Positions 1 through 7,110 of a stretch of 24,697 nt of DNA are shown here, piece after piece (position 1 is the stretch's first letter; the number at the start of each line of letters is the position of its first letter). Below the pieces are notes generated by a model, which was not told the origin of the DNA, made no database searches, and saw only the letters and a list, made by a program, of their open reading frames with translations. The translations under genes were made by a program, and so were the position numbers. This stretch comes from Chara braunii. Its lineage: Eukaryota; Streptophyta; Charophyceae; Charales; Characeae. The stretch covers positions 1,086,404 through 1,111,100 of the forward strand of contig BFEA01000315.1 of assembly GCA_003427395.1 (NCBI GenBank), written 5' to 3'.

Positions 1-1
1 A

Positions 2-120
2 GTGTGTGTGTGTCTGTGTGTGTGTGTATTGTCATATTACTATGATATTAGCAATACACTAAGAAAAACATGATTGTGCCAAAATATTTCGTTGGACTTT
101 GTGTGTGTGTGTGTGTGTGC

Positions 121-159
<39 letters not shown>

Positions 160-200
160 GTCATATTCGCTATCCACTAAAAAAAAAACATGATTGTGCC

Positions 201-238
<38 letters not shown>
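2..238. repeat. Compound (TG)n/(GA)n microsatellite with a duplicated spacer
   Basis: Three TG-rich tracts (about 2-27, 101-158 and 201-216) alternate with two related spacers (about 28-80 and 159-200). Both spacers begin with TGTCATATT and end with ACATGATTGTGCC, separated by an A-run. A GA tract (216-238) follows. This indicates a tandemly duplicated unit made of TG-tract plus spacer. Peptides read through it are Cys-Val repeats with no biological meaning. Confidence 0.9.
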
Positions 239-522
239 CCATGTTACATGTCAGTGGCGGGGAGCACATGGGCAGGTGCTAATCTCAAGGAAAAAAAAAG
301 TCATTTTTTATTTGAATACGATAAATTTTTCTTCTTTGAATTCATGTAGAAAAAAATATGCTTTGTATTCGAATACAACTTGTACGTGGTCTATTTGAAG
401 TGCTCTTCTATTCGAGGAAGGTGGACCCACGGTTTTGATTTTGAAATGTTCAACTCAAGGACCACGGCGTCCTCAGCCTCCTACAGGCAGCTACCGGTCC
501 TCCACAAGCAACAACCGTCCGT
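239..522. other. Left flank of the LTR element, no recognised gene
   Basis: This is the host or older-repeat DNA into which the LTR element inserted. A short open frame runs from 380 into the LTR, but only the part before 523 could be native and I do not recognise it. The native sequence should resume at 15985 after the target-site duplication. Confidence 0.5.
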
Positions 523-1110
523 TGTCGGGGCGAATACCCTGACAAGGGTATTTGTCGGGGTTTTTCAACGTCGCACGTTGTGTGACTCTTTTGTTGAATT
601 GAAGACTTGATGAGACGACGTTTGCCAAAAGGTTATTCAGACCTGGCCTATGACTGACACATTAAAAGTTTGAACGTTCGTCCGAACGCGTGTGGCATCC
701 AGGAGTGACGGATGTGAATGGTGATGCGCCGTTTTGTCGAAGCCACAGGTATGTGCGGACATGGGAACGGTAAAACTAATCCTATTCTACCTAAAGTAAT
801 GTCGCGCGGCTGTGAAGCCGCGCGATTCAGGGCCTGAATGGGCTAAAAAGGGGGGATGCACTGGGTATAGGGCCGCGACGCAGAAGGAATGGGGAGGTTT
901 TTTTTACCGCGGAGTGACATCGAGCCACGGGGCGGATAGGCCGATGTCACGCGGCCTGCCAACGGGGTAAGGCCTGCCAGCAAGACCTTCAAGGCCACTG
1001 GCGGGCAGGCGCGGTGTGCCGAGCCACAGGCAGGCACGGCCTACCGAGCCAAAGGCAGGTACGGCCTGCTAGGCGTCGGAAGGGGGGCCTGATGGGCACC
1101 AGAAGCCCTT

Positions 1111-1117
1111 CATATAG
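1111..1117 (+). promoter_or_regulatory. Possible TATA box of the LTR promoter
   Basis: CATATAG lies about 590 bp into the LTR, inside a short palindrome (AGCCCTTC ... GAAGGGTT). It is the best TATA-like candidate in a GC-rich stretch. If used, transcription would start near 1140 and the transcript would include the inverted repeat and the U6-like segment. It is duplicated at 15464-15470. This is motif evidence only. Confidence 0.3.
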
Positions 1118-1143
1118 AAGGGTTGCTCCTTCCCTGATGTGAG

Positions 1144-1235
1144 AAGGAGCTAGCCCAGTAGATACCACGGCCAGATTGTTGCCCTGCAGACACAGGGATC
1201 GAACCTTACCAGCCGCACTACCGGGCTAGCTCCTT
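1144..1235. repeat. 18-bp inverted repeat (stem-loop) in the LTR
   Basis: The arm at 1144-1161 (AAGGAGCTAGCCCAGTAG) is the reverse complement of 1218-1235 with one mismatch, leaving a 56-nt loop. The loop contains, on the minus strand, a pol III B-box-like GGTTCGATCCC (about 1196-1206). Spacing to any A-box-like sequence is too short for a tRNA. The same structure is at 15497-15588. Confidence 0.85.
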
Positions 1236-1328
1236 TTGGAGCAGCCCGTTCATGGGGCAAGCGAACGCGGCCGATTTCGGCCGCATGATCGTCAAGATCA
1301 CACGGCGGAATCCCGCCGCGCCGAAAGC

Positions 1329-1377
1329 AGCATGGCCCCTGCGCTTCAAGGATGACACGCATAAATTGAGAAATGGT
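1329..1377 (+). ncRNA. U6 snRNA-derived 3' segment inside the 5' LTR
   Basis: This stretch follows the plant U6 snRNA 3' half: AGCATGGCCCCTGCGC, then a 3-nt insertion (TTC), then AAGGATGACACGCA and a match to the conserved 3' end GAGAAATGGT. It covers the internal stem-loop and 3' tail but lacks the 5' stem, the line-1 region and the ACAGAG box, so it cannot be a working U6 gene. A 19-nt T run follows at 1381-1399, which resembles a pol III terminator. The identical segment in the 3' LTR shows it was part of the element when it last transposed. Confidence 0.85.
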
Positions 1378-1381
1378 AAGT
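1376..1381 (+). promoter_or_regulatory. Candidate 5' splice donor in the LTR
   Basis: AAATG followed by GTAAGT is a perfect match to the intron-start consensus. It sits exactly where the U6-derived segment ends and where the T19 run begins. Candidate acceptors lie just before both gag ORFs (1801-1803 and 2710-2712). Splicing is inferred from motifs only. Confidence 0.4.
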
Positions 1382-1633
1382 TTTTTTTTTTTTTTTTTTA
1401 ATTTTTATGGAAAAAAAAGAAAGAAAAAAAAAGGGGGGGGGGGGGAAAGCTTACCTATCTCGTAGTTGGACTCGTAAGCGCCCAGATACGAGCATCAAAG
1501 AGAGGTGCAGGGAAATGAGATTGGACTGCTCCCCCGCATCTCTGCTTAAAACACGTCCGGGTTCAGGAGCTCGATCCTACCCTTGCCCTAGGAGGGCCCT
1601 CATTTTCACGCGAGGGCCGATGCGCTCGACAGG

Positions 1634-1651
1634 TGGCGCCGTTGTCGGGGA
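1634..1651 (+). promoter_or_regulatory. Primer-binding site, tRNA-Asp type
   Basis: TGGCGCCGTTGTCGGGGA begins 2 nt after the 5' LTR end. It complements the 3' end of plant tRNA-Asp(GUC), whose terminus with CCA is ...CCCCGGCAACGGCGCCA, with one position forming a G-U pair. It fixes the + orientation and the LTR boundary. A tRNA-Asp primer is known from plant Ty3/gypsy families such as Athila. Confidence 0.9.
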
Positions 1652-1823
1652 TGACGGCAAACTACCGTTGTCCTTGGTGGAACGACACTCGGGTGTTTTT
1701 ATTATTTTATTTTGATATTTGTTTTCGAAAACAGACACGATTGATATTTGATAGACCCTGCAAATCATTCTGGCTTTTTACCTTTATGCCTTATCGCTTG
1801 CAGGTTAATCTTCTCGTAGCAAG
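1652..1823 (+). other. Leader between the PBS and the first gag ORF
   Basis: No gene is present. It is pyrimidine-rich toward its 3' end and contains a candidate acceptor, CTTGCAG at 1797-1803, 20 nt before the first gag start codon. Confidence 0.5.
1801..1803 (+). promoter_or_regulatory. Candidate splice acceptor before the first gag ORF
   Basis: A T-rich stretch (about 1771-1790) leads to CTTGCAG followed by GT, 20 nt upstream of the ATG at 1824. With the donor at 1376 it would remove a 428-nt intron carrying the PBS and most of the leader. Motif evidence only. Confidence 0.35.
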
Positions 1824-2663
1824 ATGGCGGAAGGTAGCAGGCTGAATGACGATCTTTGGGACAAGATGGGGGAGTTGATTGAAACGTTCGGAGAGAAGAT
1901 CGAAAGAGCAGCTACTGCTCCAAGGATCGATGTTCCGATTTTTGATGGAAATAATGTTCTGAAATTTCTTTCAACATTTAAGCAGTTGGTTGTCACTCAT
2001 GATTGGAGCGAACAGACAATGCTGAAGAGGGTGATCCCATGGGTGCATATAGACTTGTGTGATGTTGTAGCAAAGTTGGTCTCTGTAGTTAAAAGTTGGA
2101 ACAATTTCGAGAGACTGATGATTGCTAGGTTTTCTGAGTCACCCGGAACCCGAGATAGAAAAGGGAAGAGAAAGCAGAGAGATTTCAATAATGATGACGG
2201 TAACAAGAGTAATGAGTTAAAATATCATCATAAGCTTACTAAGGCTGAAAGCATTGCACGTAACTTGGTTCGAGGGGGTCAAGGAACCAGTCGTCGGGAC
2301 AGGAAAGTTGAGAGCGTTAGACCGTGCGAATCTCGGAAAGGTAGTCCAACCGTTTCGGATGTCAGGTCGCTAACTCACATGCATGGTGAACGACTAAGTA
2401 AAAAGGAAAGACGGAGGCAGAATTTAGCTTACCATAAGTCTTTGAAGTGTATTTATTGTGCTTTAAGTGGTCATAGTATAAAATTTTGCAGACGTTTTCA
2501 ATTGGATGCGGAAAAAGGTATTGTTAATAGAAATGAAGAGGGTATCTGGCTTGACTGGACGAACTCTCCGATCATCCTGGTTGAAGGGGATAAGAGGAGT
2601 ATTAGAGATGTAATAGTTGAGCGAATGTGGAGTAGGATTAAGGAATCAAGTTACATTATATAA
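1824..2663 (+). CDS. Gag-like protein 1 with CCHC zinc knuckle
   Basis: This ORF encodes 279 residues. An N-terminal gag-like stretch (about 33-104) carries RIDVPIFDGNNV, FLSTF, QL and a conserved W61, and is about one-third identical by eye to the same region of the second gag ORF. The rest of the gag core present in the second ORF (from about its residue 108) is missing. In its place is a basic, low-complexity linker (105-205) rich in Lys, Arg, Asp and Ser. A retroviral-type zinc knuckle follows: C209-X2-C212-X4-H217-X4-C222, of the kind that binds RNA during packaging. A 57-residue tail contains IWLDWTNSP. The start AAGATGGCG fits a strong plant initiation context. Gag would normally form the virus-like particle in the cytoplasm. 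I infer a degenerate or specialised accessory Gag. It ends with a clean stop 54 bp before the next ORF and has no internal stops. Confidence 0.8.
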   Translation: MAEGSRLNDDLWDKMGELIETFGEKIERAATAPRIDVPIFDGNNVLKFLSTFKQLVVTHDWSEQTMLKRVIPWVHIDLCDVVAKLVSVVKSWNNFERLMIARFSESPGTRDRKGKRKQRDFNNDDGNKSNELKYHHKLTKAESIARNLVRGGQGTSRRDRKVESVRPCESRKGSPTVSDVRSLTHMHGERLSKKERRRQNLAYHKSLKCIYCALSGHSIKFCRRFQLDAEKGIVNRNEEGIWLDWTNSPIILVEGDKRSIRDVIVERMWSRIKESSYII

Positions 2664-2709
2664 GCTATTATAGAGTTTGACTGACATTCTACCTGTTTTT
2701 TGTTATGGC

Positions 2710-2712
2710 CAG
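2710..2712 (+). promoter_or_regulatory. Candidate branch point and acceptor before the second gag ORF
   Basis: Within the 54-bp gap between the two gag ORFs there is a branch-point-like TTGACTGACAT (about 2678-2688), a pyrimidine tract CTGTTTTTTG and CAG at 2710-2712, 5 nt before the ATG at 2718. This is a complete acceptor layout. It would let a spliced RNA skip the first gag and begin translation at the second. Confidence 0.4.
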
Positions 2713-2717
2713 GATAA

Positions 2718-3587
2718 ATGGAAGCAGCAAGTGGAAGCGAAGGTGGTCATCAAGATAAAGATATATCGAACCTTCAAATGATAGTCTATCTCTTAGAGCA
2801 GAGAGATACGGAAAGAGAAAGCGTGCCAAAAATAGAAGTTCCTCTTTTTTATGGCAACTTTGTTTCCACCTTTCTAGATAAATTTGAGCAACTTGCATCC
2901 GTTAATAACTGGGATGATCATAAAATGTTACGGATGGTTCTGAGATATGTTGAAAAAGATCTTGTGGATGTAGTCCGGAAAATAGCCGAAGCATCAACAT
3001 GGACGGATTTTCGAGACGCCATGTTAGAGAAGTTTTGGCTTGGGGATAAATTGACGACATTAGAGGATTTAAGGAATATCAAACGGGATGCGTACGTAGA
3101 AGAAGAGAAGTTTCTTCTTGACTATGAAAGGACCGCTCGTCGGATACAGAGTTTAACGGATAAACAGAAATGTCTTACTTTCCACGCAAATTTCTCTAAG
3201 GCAGAGCAGCAGGAGCTTATCCGTGGGGTAAGCGGCAAGTCAGATTGGGCAAGGATCCGTTCAAATTTTAGGAATGAGAACTTTGATAAAGTCCTTCGCT
3301 TGCAACTTCGCTTGCTACAGCCTGAGGGGGAATGTCGGGATAACAAAAGGAAGGGGGATTCAACCCTCATTTTTATGCTCTCAGAAGTAAGAGGAATAAT
3401 GAAAGACATTCAGGGAGGCTTACGTCATGAGCATCAGCGAGAAAAGCAAAGAGGCAAACAATTAATGATGGATCGACATGATCTAAGTAGAAAGAGTAGG
3501 AAAGTTTGTTCAAAGGACATCTCAACGCCAACTGCTCAGGAAAATGAGTCCTCCAAGTTAGAGTTTCAAGGTCGACAAGGGCAGCGT
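2718..3587 (+). pseudogene. Gag-like protein 2, N-terminal 290 residues, cut by the nested insertion
   Basis: This is the fuller of the two gag ORFs. Residues about 37-200 form the retrotransposon gag core: KIEVPLFYGN (38-47), the FL..F.QL motif, W65, and then a helix-rich region with FWLGDKL, EEKFLLDYERTARRI and FSKAEQQELI, matching the usual order in Ty3/gypsy Gag. A Lys/Arg-rich stretch follows (about 205-290). The native frame ends at 3587; seven further codons and a stop at 3609-3611 come from the inserted element. The zinc knuckle that should follow is on the far side of the insertion (13028-13141). Removing the insertion and one GCGT copy leaves the knuckle one base out of frame, so there is either a later small indel or a frameshift in expression. 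The break makes this copy non-functional. Confidence 0.85.
3584..3587 (+). repeat. Target-site duplication of the nested element, left copy
   Basis: GCGT here is repeated at 13025-13028, directly abutting TGTCG...CGACA termini. Counting one more base, AGCGT matches at 3583-3587 and 13024-13028, so the duplication is 4 or 5 bp depending on where the element is taken to end. Confidence 0.75.
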
Positions 3588-3907
3588 TGTCGAGCGCATC
3601 GGTCTCGCTAGGGGACCCTCCCGGCCGCGTCACGTAGGATTTGGCAGGACTTCCGTCGCGGAGAGCGAAGTGCCGCTCCGGCCGAGTGCGCCAGCCGTAC
3701 CTCTCGCGAGTCCCTGCGACAGGACAGAGTCACGCGAGGCACCGCTTTACCTCCACCTGCGGGAGCTGTCACCATTCCTTAGGTGGGCGTATCCCCGCCG
3801 AGCTACTGAACCACATGCGAAAGTTTTTCGTATGCAATTGCAGAGGTGGCCCAGCCGAGGGCGTTTCTCGTTCGTTGTAGCATAGGGGGTTACGCGCGGT
3901 TGAACGC

Positions 3908-3990
3908 CCAAGAATTCGAACCCGCACGCGAATCGACGTTTTGGGGGGCTGAGGTCCCAAACACGACTCAGCGCCGGTCGACTAGGATGC
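3908..3990 (-). repeat. Possible class II tRNA-derived (SINE-like) segment
   Basis: On the minus strand, AGTCGACCGGCGCTGAG (3967-3983) resembles the D-arm/A-box part of a Leu/Ser tRNA, and GGGTTCGAATTC (3912-3923) is a near-perfect pol III B box. The putative anticodon stem (3948-3953/3967-3972) closes a 13-nt loop rather than 7, and the T stem does not pair well. It is at best a decayed tRNA-related segment. Confidence 0.3.
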
Positions 3991-4309
3991 ATCACACACA
4001 CTACGCGTACACCACAACACTTATATCTACCCACACATAACACATGGAAAAACACAAAACAAAACACAACATCACAACACTCCTAGTCCCTTAAGTATCT
4101 GACCCATAACTTCATGATGTGGAAATCGGTAAGTGTCGCGCGCGCGGGTTAACATAAGGTCGCGCGACCACAGGACTTACGCATATCGACCAACAATGCG
4201 GATTTTGCGTAAGCAATCGTGATGCCGGCGCACCATGTAGTGCCCATACCCGAGTGGCCTCGTTTAAGCCATGGGGTCGCTTTCGATGCTCAGGCGTCGG
4301 CTGAAGCGC

Positions 4310-4400
4310 ACGCTAAAGGGGGTAAACCTTTAGCGAGCACAAAAACCGGCCTGAGGGCCTTACCGTCTTCAGCACCCTGAGGTGTCCCAAAGGGTGCGTG
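4310..4400. repeat. Pair of adjacent hairpins
   Basis: CGCTAAAGG and CCTTTAGCG (about 4311-4336) form a 9-bp stem. A second stem pairs GCACCCT with AGGGTGC (about 4372-4397). Both lie in a GC-rich tract of the nested element where LTR regulatory or processing structures would be expected. Function unknown. Confidence 0.55.
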
Positions 4401-4439
4401 GTAAGATGGTCCCTAGGGCAGGAAGGGATTCGGAGCGGT

Positions 4440-4670
4440 GGTGAGTTGTCTGGCGCATCACCAGCGACACGCTAATCCTTCTGCCCGGAACTTTATCGTT
4501 CCACCAAAGCAAATTAAACAAGGAAAGAGAAAAGGGGCGCTTGACGCTAGCAGAAGAAGACATGAATGCCCTGCTGGACCGAGTTGCTGGGGGTCAGTCC
4601 CTCCTCCTTGCGGCGCTTCTGTTTCCCTAGGGCGTACGCCTACTTTGACTATCAAAAAAAAAAAAAAAAA
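4440..4670 (+). pseudogene. Poly(A)-tailed fragment, possible retrocopy or non-LTR 3' end
   Basis: An uninterrupted frame of about 60 codons ends in TAG near 4631 and includes the peptide AEEDMNALLDRVAGGQSLLL. An 18-nt A run follows at 4653-4670. A short coding-like stretch, stop, brief 3' region and poly(A) is the layout of a reverse-transcribed mRNA or non-LTR element. I do not recognise the protein, and no clear target-site duplication was found. Confidence 0.3.
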
Positions 4671-4689
4671 ATCAGGATAGGAAAAAACC

Positions 4690-5290
4690 AATCGCAGTCA
4701 AACAAAGAGTTTGTGTGGTAGTTCACTCTCACGACAGTTGTGTGATTTGCCCATCTTAATCCAATTAACAACCAATCACCAAACTTTATCGAGGTTTCTT
4801 CACACATACCTGCGATCACACACAGAATTCAAACGACATCACACACACTAAAGGGGTCAACTTTTTAGCCTTCTGCAGCTCACACCCTGCCTTACGCACA
4901 CAAGCCCAACCTTTTCCCCACCTTTTCATAACAAAGATACCCAGTCTTTAAAGAAATGGCCATTTATAAAGAATCTAGGTAAAAACCCAAGAAAACAATA
5001 AACCAGCAAGGGTCAAGGCCTTAGGTTGAGAAGCAGAAGTAGTAGGAAAGTTGAGTCGTAAACCGACGAATCGGCAACCGACCTGTTATCAATGATAACA
5101 GAAGAATAATCCTTAACAGGATTATGCTGGTCAGATCAATCCTTCAACCGAGTCACAAAGACCTGCATCACAATACAGGTCAAAGAGAATCACTACTACG
5201 TTTACCTCACATGGAGAATACTTTCTAGCTCGTATCCTAGCTCCTCTACTAGTCTCAAACTCAGCTCCCCTTTTCTAATCTGGGTCATGA
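4690..5290. other. Non-coding stretch of the nested element
   Basis: No gene or recognised repeat. AC-rich and AT-rich patches alternate, and no frame of useful length is open. Confidence 0.5.
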
Positions 5291-5541
5291 GAAATTTGGC
5301 AGCATCTCCCCTATTCAGGGTGGACTTGCCAAGTTTCTCCTAGCATAAATTATTCTAACTCCTCGATTTCTACGAAATTTCGGCAGCGCTTCCCGTAGGA
5401 AAAGTGCCTTTTCAGAATTTCTGAAAGCCCAAAAATTACTAACTCTTTCAGATTTGTAGAAATTTCGGCAGCGCTTCCCGTAGGAAAAGGAGGCTGCCAA
5501 GATTTATACAAAGCTAAAAATAGGAAAACAAAGCAAAACTA
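5291..5541. repeat. Three-copy tandem repeat, about 85 bp
   Basis: GAAATTT(C/G)GGCAGC recurs at 5291, 5374 and 5459. The second and third copies share CGGCAGCGCTTCCCGTAGG exactly; the first is more diverged. Similar GAAATTTCGGCAGC repeats occur, from memory, in non-coding parts of plant LTR elements. Confidence 0.85.
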
Positions 5542-5905
5542 TACTTGGGACTAACTTCTGACGCTTACTTTGGAAGGTAGAATCAGTGATAGTCTGCACG
5601 ACCTCTAGATGAGAGGGTGAGCTAGCACTGATCCTAACTCCTAGCAGAGCCAAGTCCTATCTTATCCCAAGTTTTTCTCCCATCATCCATCTTATCTGCC
5701 TATGGCTCCAGCACTCAGTGAGCATCTAAAGCAACTAATCCTATCAGAAGATGTCCCAGAGTGAGAGCCCGCAAACACACACACAAACAATCACAACGAA
5801 CATCTCTCACCAACCCTCAGGTTTCTTTCAACCTCATAGTTCGTTCAAAGAACCTCGTTATTCCCTTTTACATCCCCCTTTCCTATGGCATACGGTGAGA
5901 CAAAG

Positions 5906-6874
5906 CCCTNACCCTAGGGTATGCCTGACCTGCCTAGGTACACGAGTAAGNCACGCACATTTGGACTGCCCTAACCCTAGGGTGTGCCCAACATGACAGG
6001 AACTATACACATAAGGCATATGCCTAACTAACAACAAGCGCATAGGACTGGGTTGCCCTAACCATAGGGTATGCCCAGTCTGCTTTAAACAAAGTTACAT
6101 ACGACATCATTCTAGACCATCCCTACCCAGGGGTAGGTCTAGCTTGCCTGAACATAAGTACAAACGACAAAAAGTTGAACCGCCCTAACCCTAGGGTACG
6201 TCCAACCCACAGCACATCAACGACAAAGGCATATTACTAGGCCGCCCTAACCCTAGGGTACGCCTAGTTAGCCATACAATTTAAGTTACATAAGGCAATG
6301 TGATCAGGTTGCCCTAACCCTAGGGTGTGCCTGATCTGCCTGAACAGTTATAAACACCGAAACGCTGGACCGCCCTAACCCTAGGGTACGTCCAACTTAC
6401 ATTAAACAACAAAGGCTTATCGCTAGGCCGCCCTAACCCTAGGGTACGCCTAGTTAGCCATACAACAGAAAATAGGGTACAAATACTTTCACAGACTTTA
6501 TGTTTTTCCTTCTCTTGTTAGGCAGTCAATCGGACTTTTCCAACTAGTGGAACTTCCGATTCAGCCTCATGTCTAGAAGGGGAAATAAAATCAGATTTAT
6601 ACTAACTCTCTGCTCCTTAGTGTTATCATGAGCATATAACTGAACCGCCCTAACCCTAGGGTACGTTCAGTCTGGCCAGTTACCTTCGTTTTATTCTTCA
6701 TCTCTTTCCCTCTTCTTTAGTTCTACCTGACTCACTGACTGGCTTTCCCCACCCGGGGCGCCCAGTCTGTCAGAAGTATAAGTTCAAATTGTATATATAT
6801 CAAGTTTTATACTCTGGTTGACCATTTAGTTCATGGCTCATGGCTAAGCCGCCCTAACCCTAGGGTACGCTTAG
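5906..6874. repeat. Cluster of about a dozen palindromes with a CCCTAACCCTAGGG core and covarying arms
   Basis: The 14-bp core or a close variant begins at 5906, 5969, 6056, 6183, 6245, 6312, 6373, 6431, 6648 and 6852, with divergent members near 6121 and 6746. Each is flanked by inverted arms whose sequence changes from copy to copy while pairing is kept: GACTGGG/CCCAGTC (6046/6074), CTAGACC/GGTCTAG (6112/6136), ACTAGGC/GCCTAGT (6236/6262), GATCAGG/CCTGATC (6302/6330), TGGAC/GTCCA (6366/6390), CTAGGC/GCCTAG (6423/6448), ACTGAAC/GTTCAGT (6639/6665), CTAAGC/GCTTAG (6844/6869), GACTGG/CCAGTC (6737/6762). Spacing is about 60-65 bp in 5969-6431, then wider. The core resembles the plant telomere repeat but lacks its third A. 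No protein is encoded. Confidence 0.9.
6181..6470. repeat. Higher-order duplication, about 188 bp, within the palindrome cluster
   Basis: The palindrome pair at 6181-6279 recurs at 6371-6465 with the same order, including the shared spacers ACAAAGGC and TAGTTAGCCATACAA. Offsets are 190 and 186 bp. Local tandem duplication has therefore contributed to copy number. Confidence 0.8.
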
Positions 6875-6939
6875 TCTTATGCCGTTACTCCCTTAGAAGA
6901 AAACACGCACCACAACTCATTAAAATAAACACCAGGATT

Positions 6940-7110
6940 CTAAGCCTTCCCCACCCGGGTGCCCGTCCTCCTGTTCAGAAACCCTCAAATAAAACAGCGA
7001 CTGATCCTATCCCACCCGGGTGGACCAACCATAAAAGTCATTCATTCAATACAGCAAACCTCAACAAAACATAGCACTGAGCCCACATCCACCCGGAGGG
7101 ACTCAGCCTG
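6940..7110. repeat. Diverged palindromes with a CCCACCCGGG core
   Basis: Near 6952, 7012 and 7089 the core becomes CCACCCGGG or CCACCCGGAGGG in the same type of context. Arms are short or imperfect (for example TGAG/CTCA around 7079-7106). They appear to be a second subfamily of the preceding cluster. Confidence 0.6.

Larger units (their letters stand above)
523..1631 (+). repeat. 5' LTR of the outer retrotransposon
   Basis: This copy is 1109 bp, the same length as the 3' copy, with identical T19 and G13 homopolymers. I count about 17 substitutions between copies: 12 in roughly the first 290 bp and 5 in the remaining 820 bp. Internal landmarks are a TATA-like CATATAG (1111-1117), an 18-bp inverted repeat (1144-1161/1218-1235), a U6 snRNA-derived segment (1329-1377) and a perfect GTAAGT donor-like site (1376-1381). 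Confidence 0.96.

Noticed and set aside
99-398. Open frame rich in Cys-Val repeats
   Set aside because: It is a translation of the (TG)n microsatellite and duplicated spacer.
1150-1362. Minus-strand 70-codon frame present in both LTRs
   Set aside because: Its duplication only reflects the LTR pair. It spans the inverted repeat and U6-like segment and has no domain.
1407-1715. Lys-rich open frame crossing the LTR/PBS
   Set aside because: It starts in the A/G homopolymer of the LTR and runs through the PBS into the leader; this is not a gene layout.
5906-6874. Interstitial telomere array
   Set aside because: The CCCTAACCCTAGGG cores are single palindromes separated by unrelated spacers, not head-to-tail CCCTAAA repeats.
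5906-6874. CRISPR-like repeat array
   Set aside because: Repeat and spacer lengths vary, the arms covary with the repeats, and the DNA is evidently from a plant nucleus.
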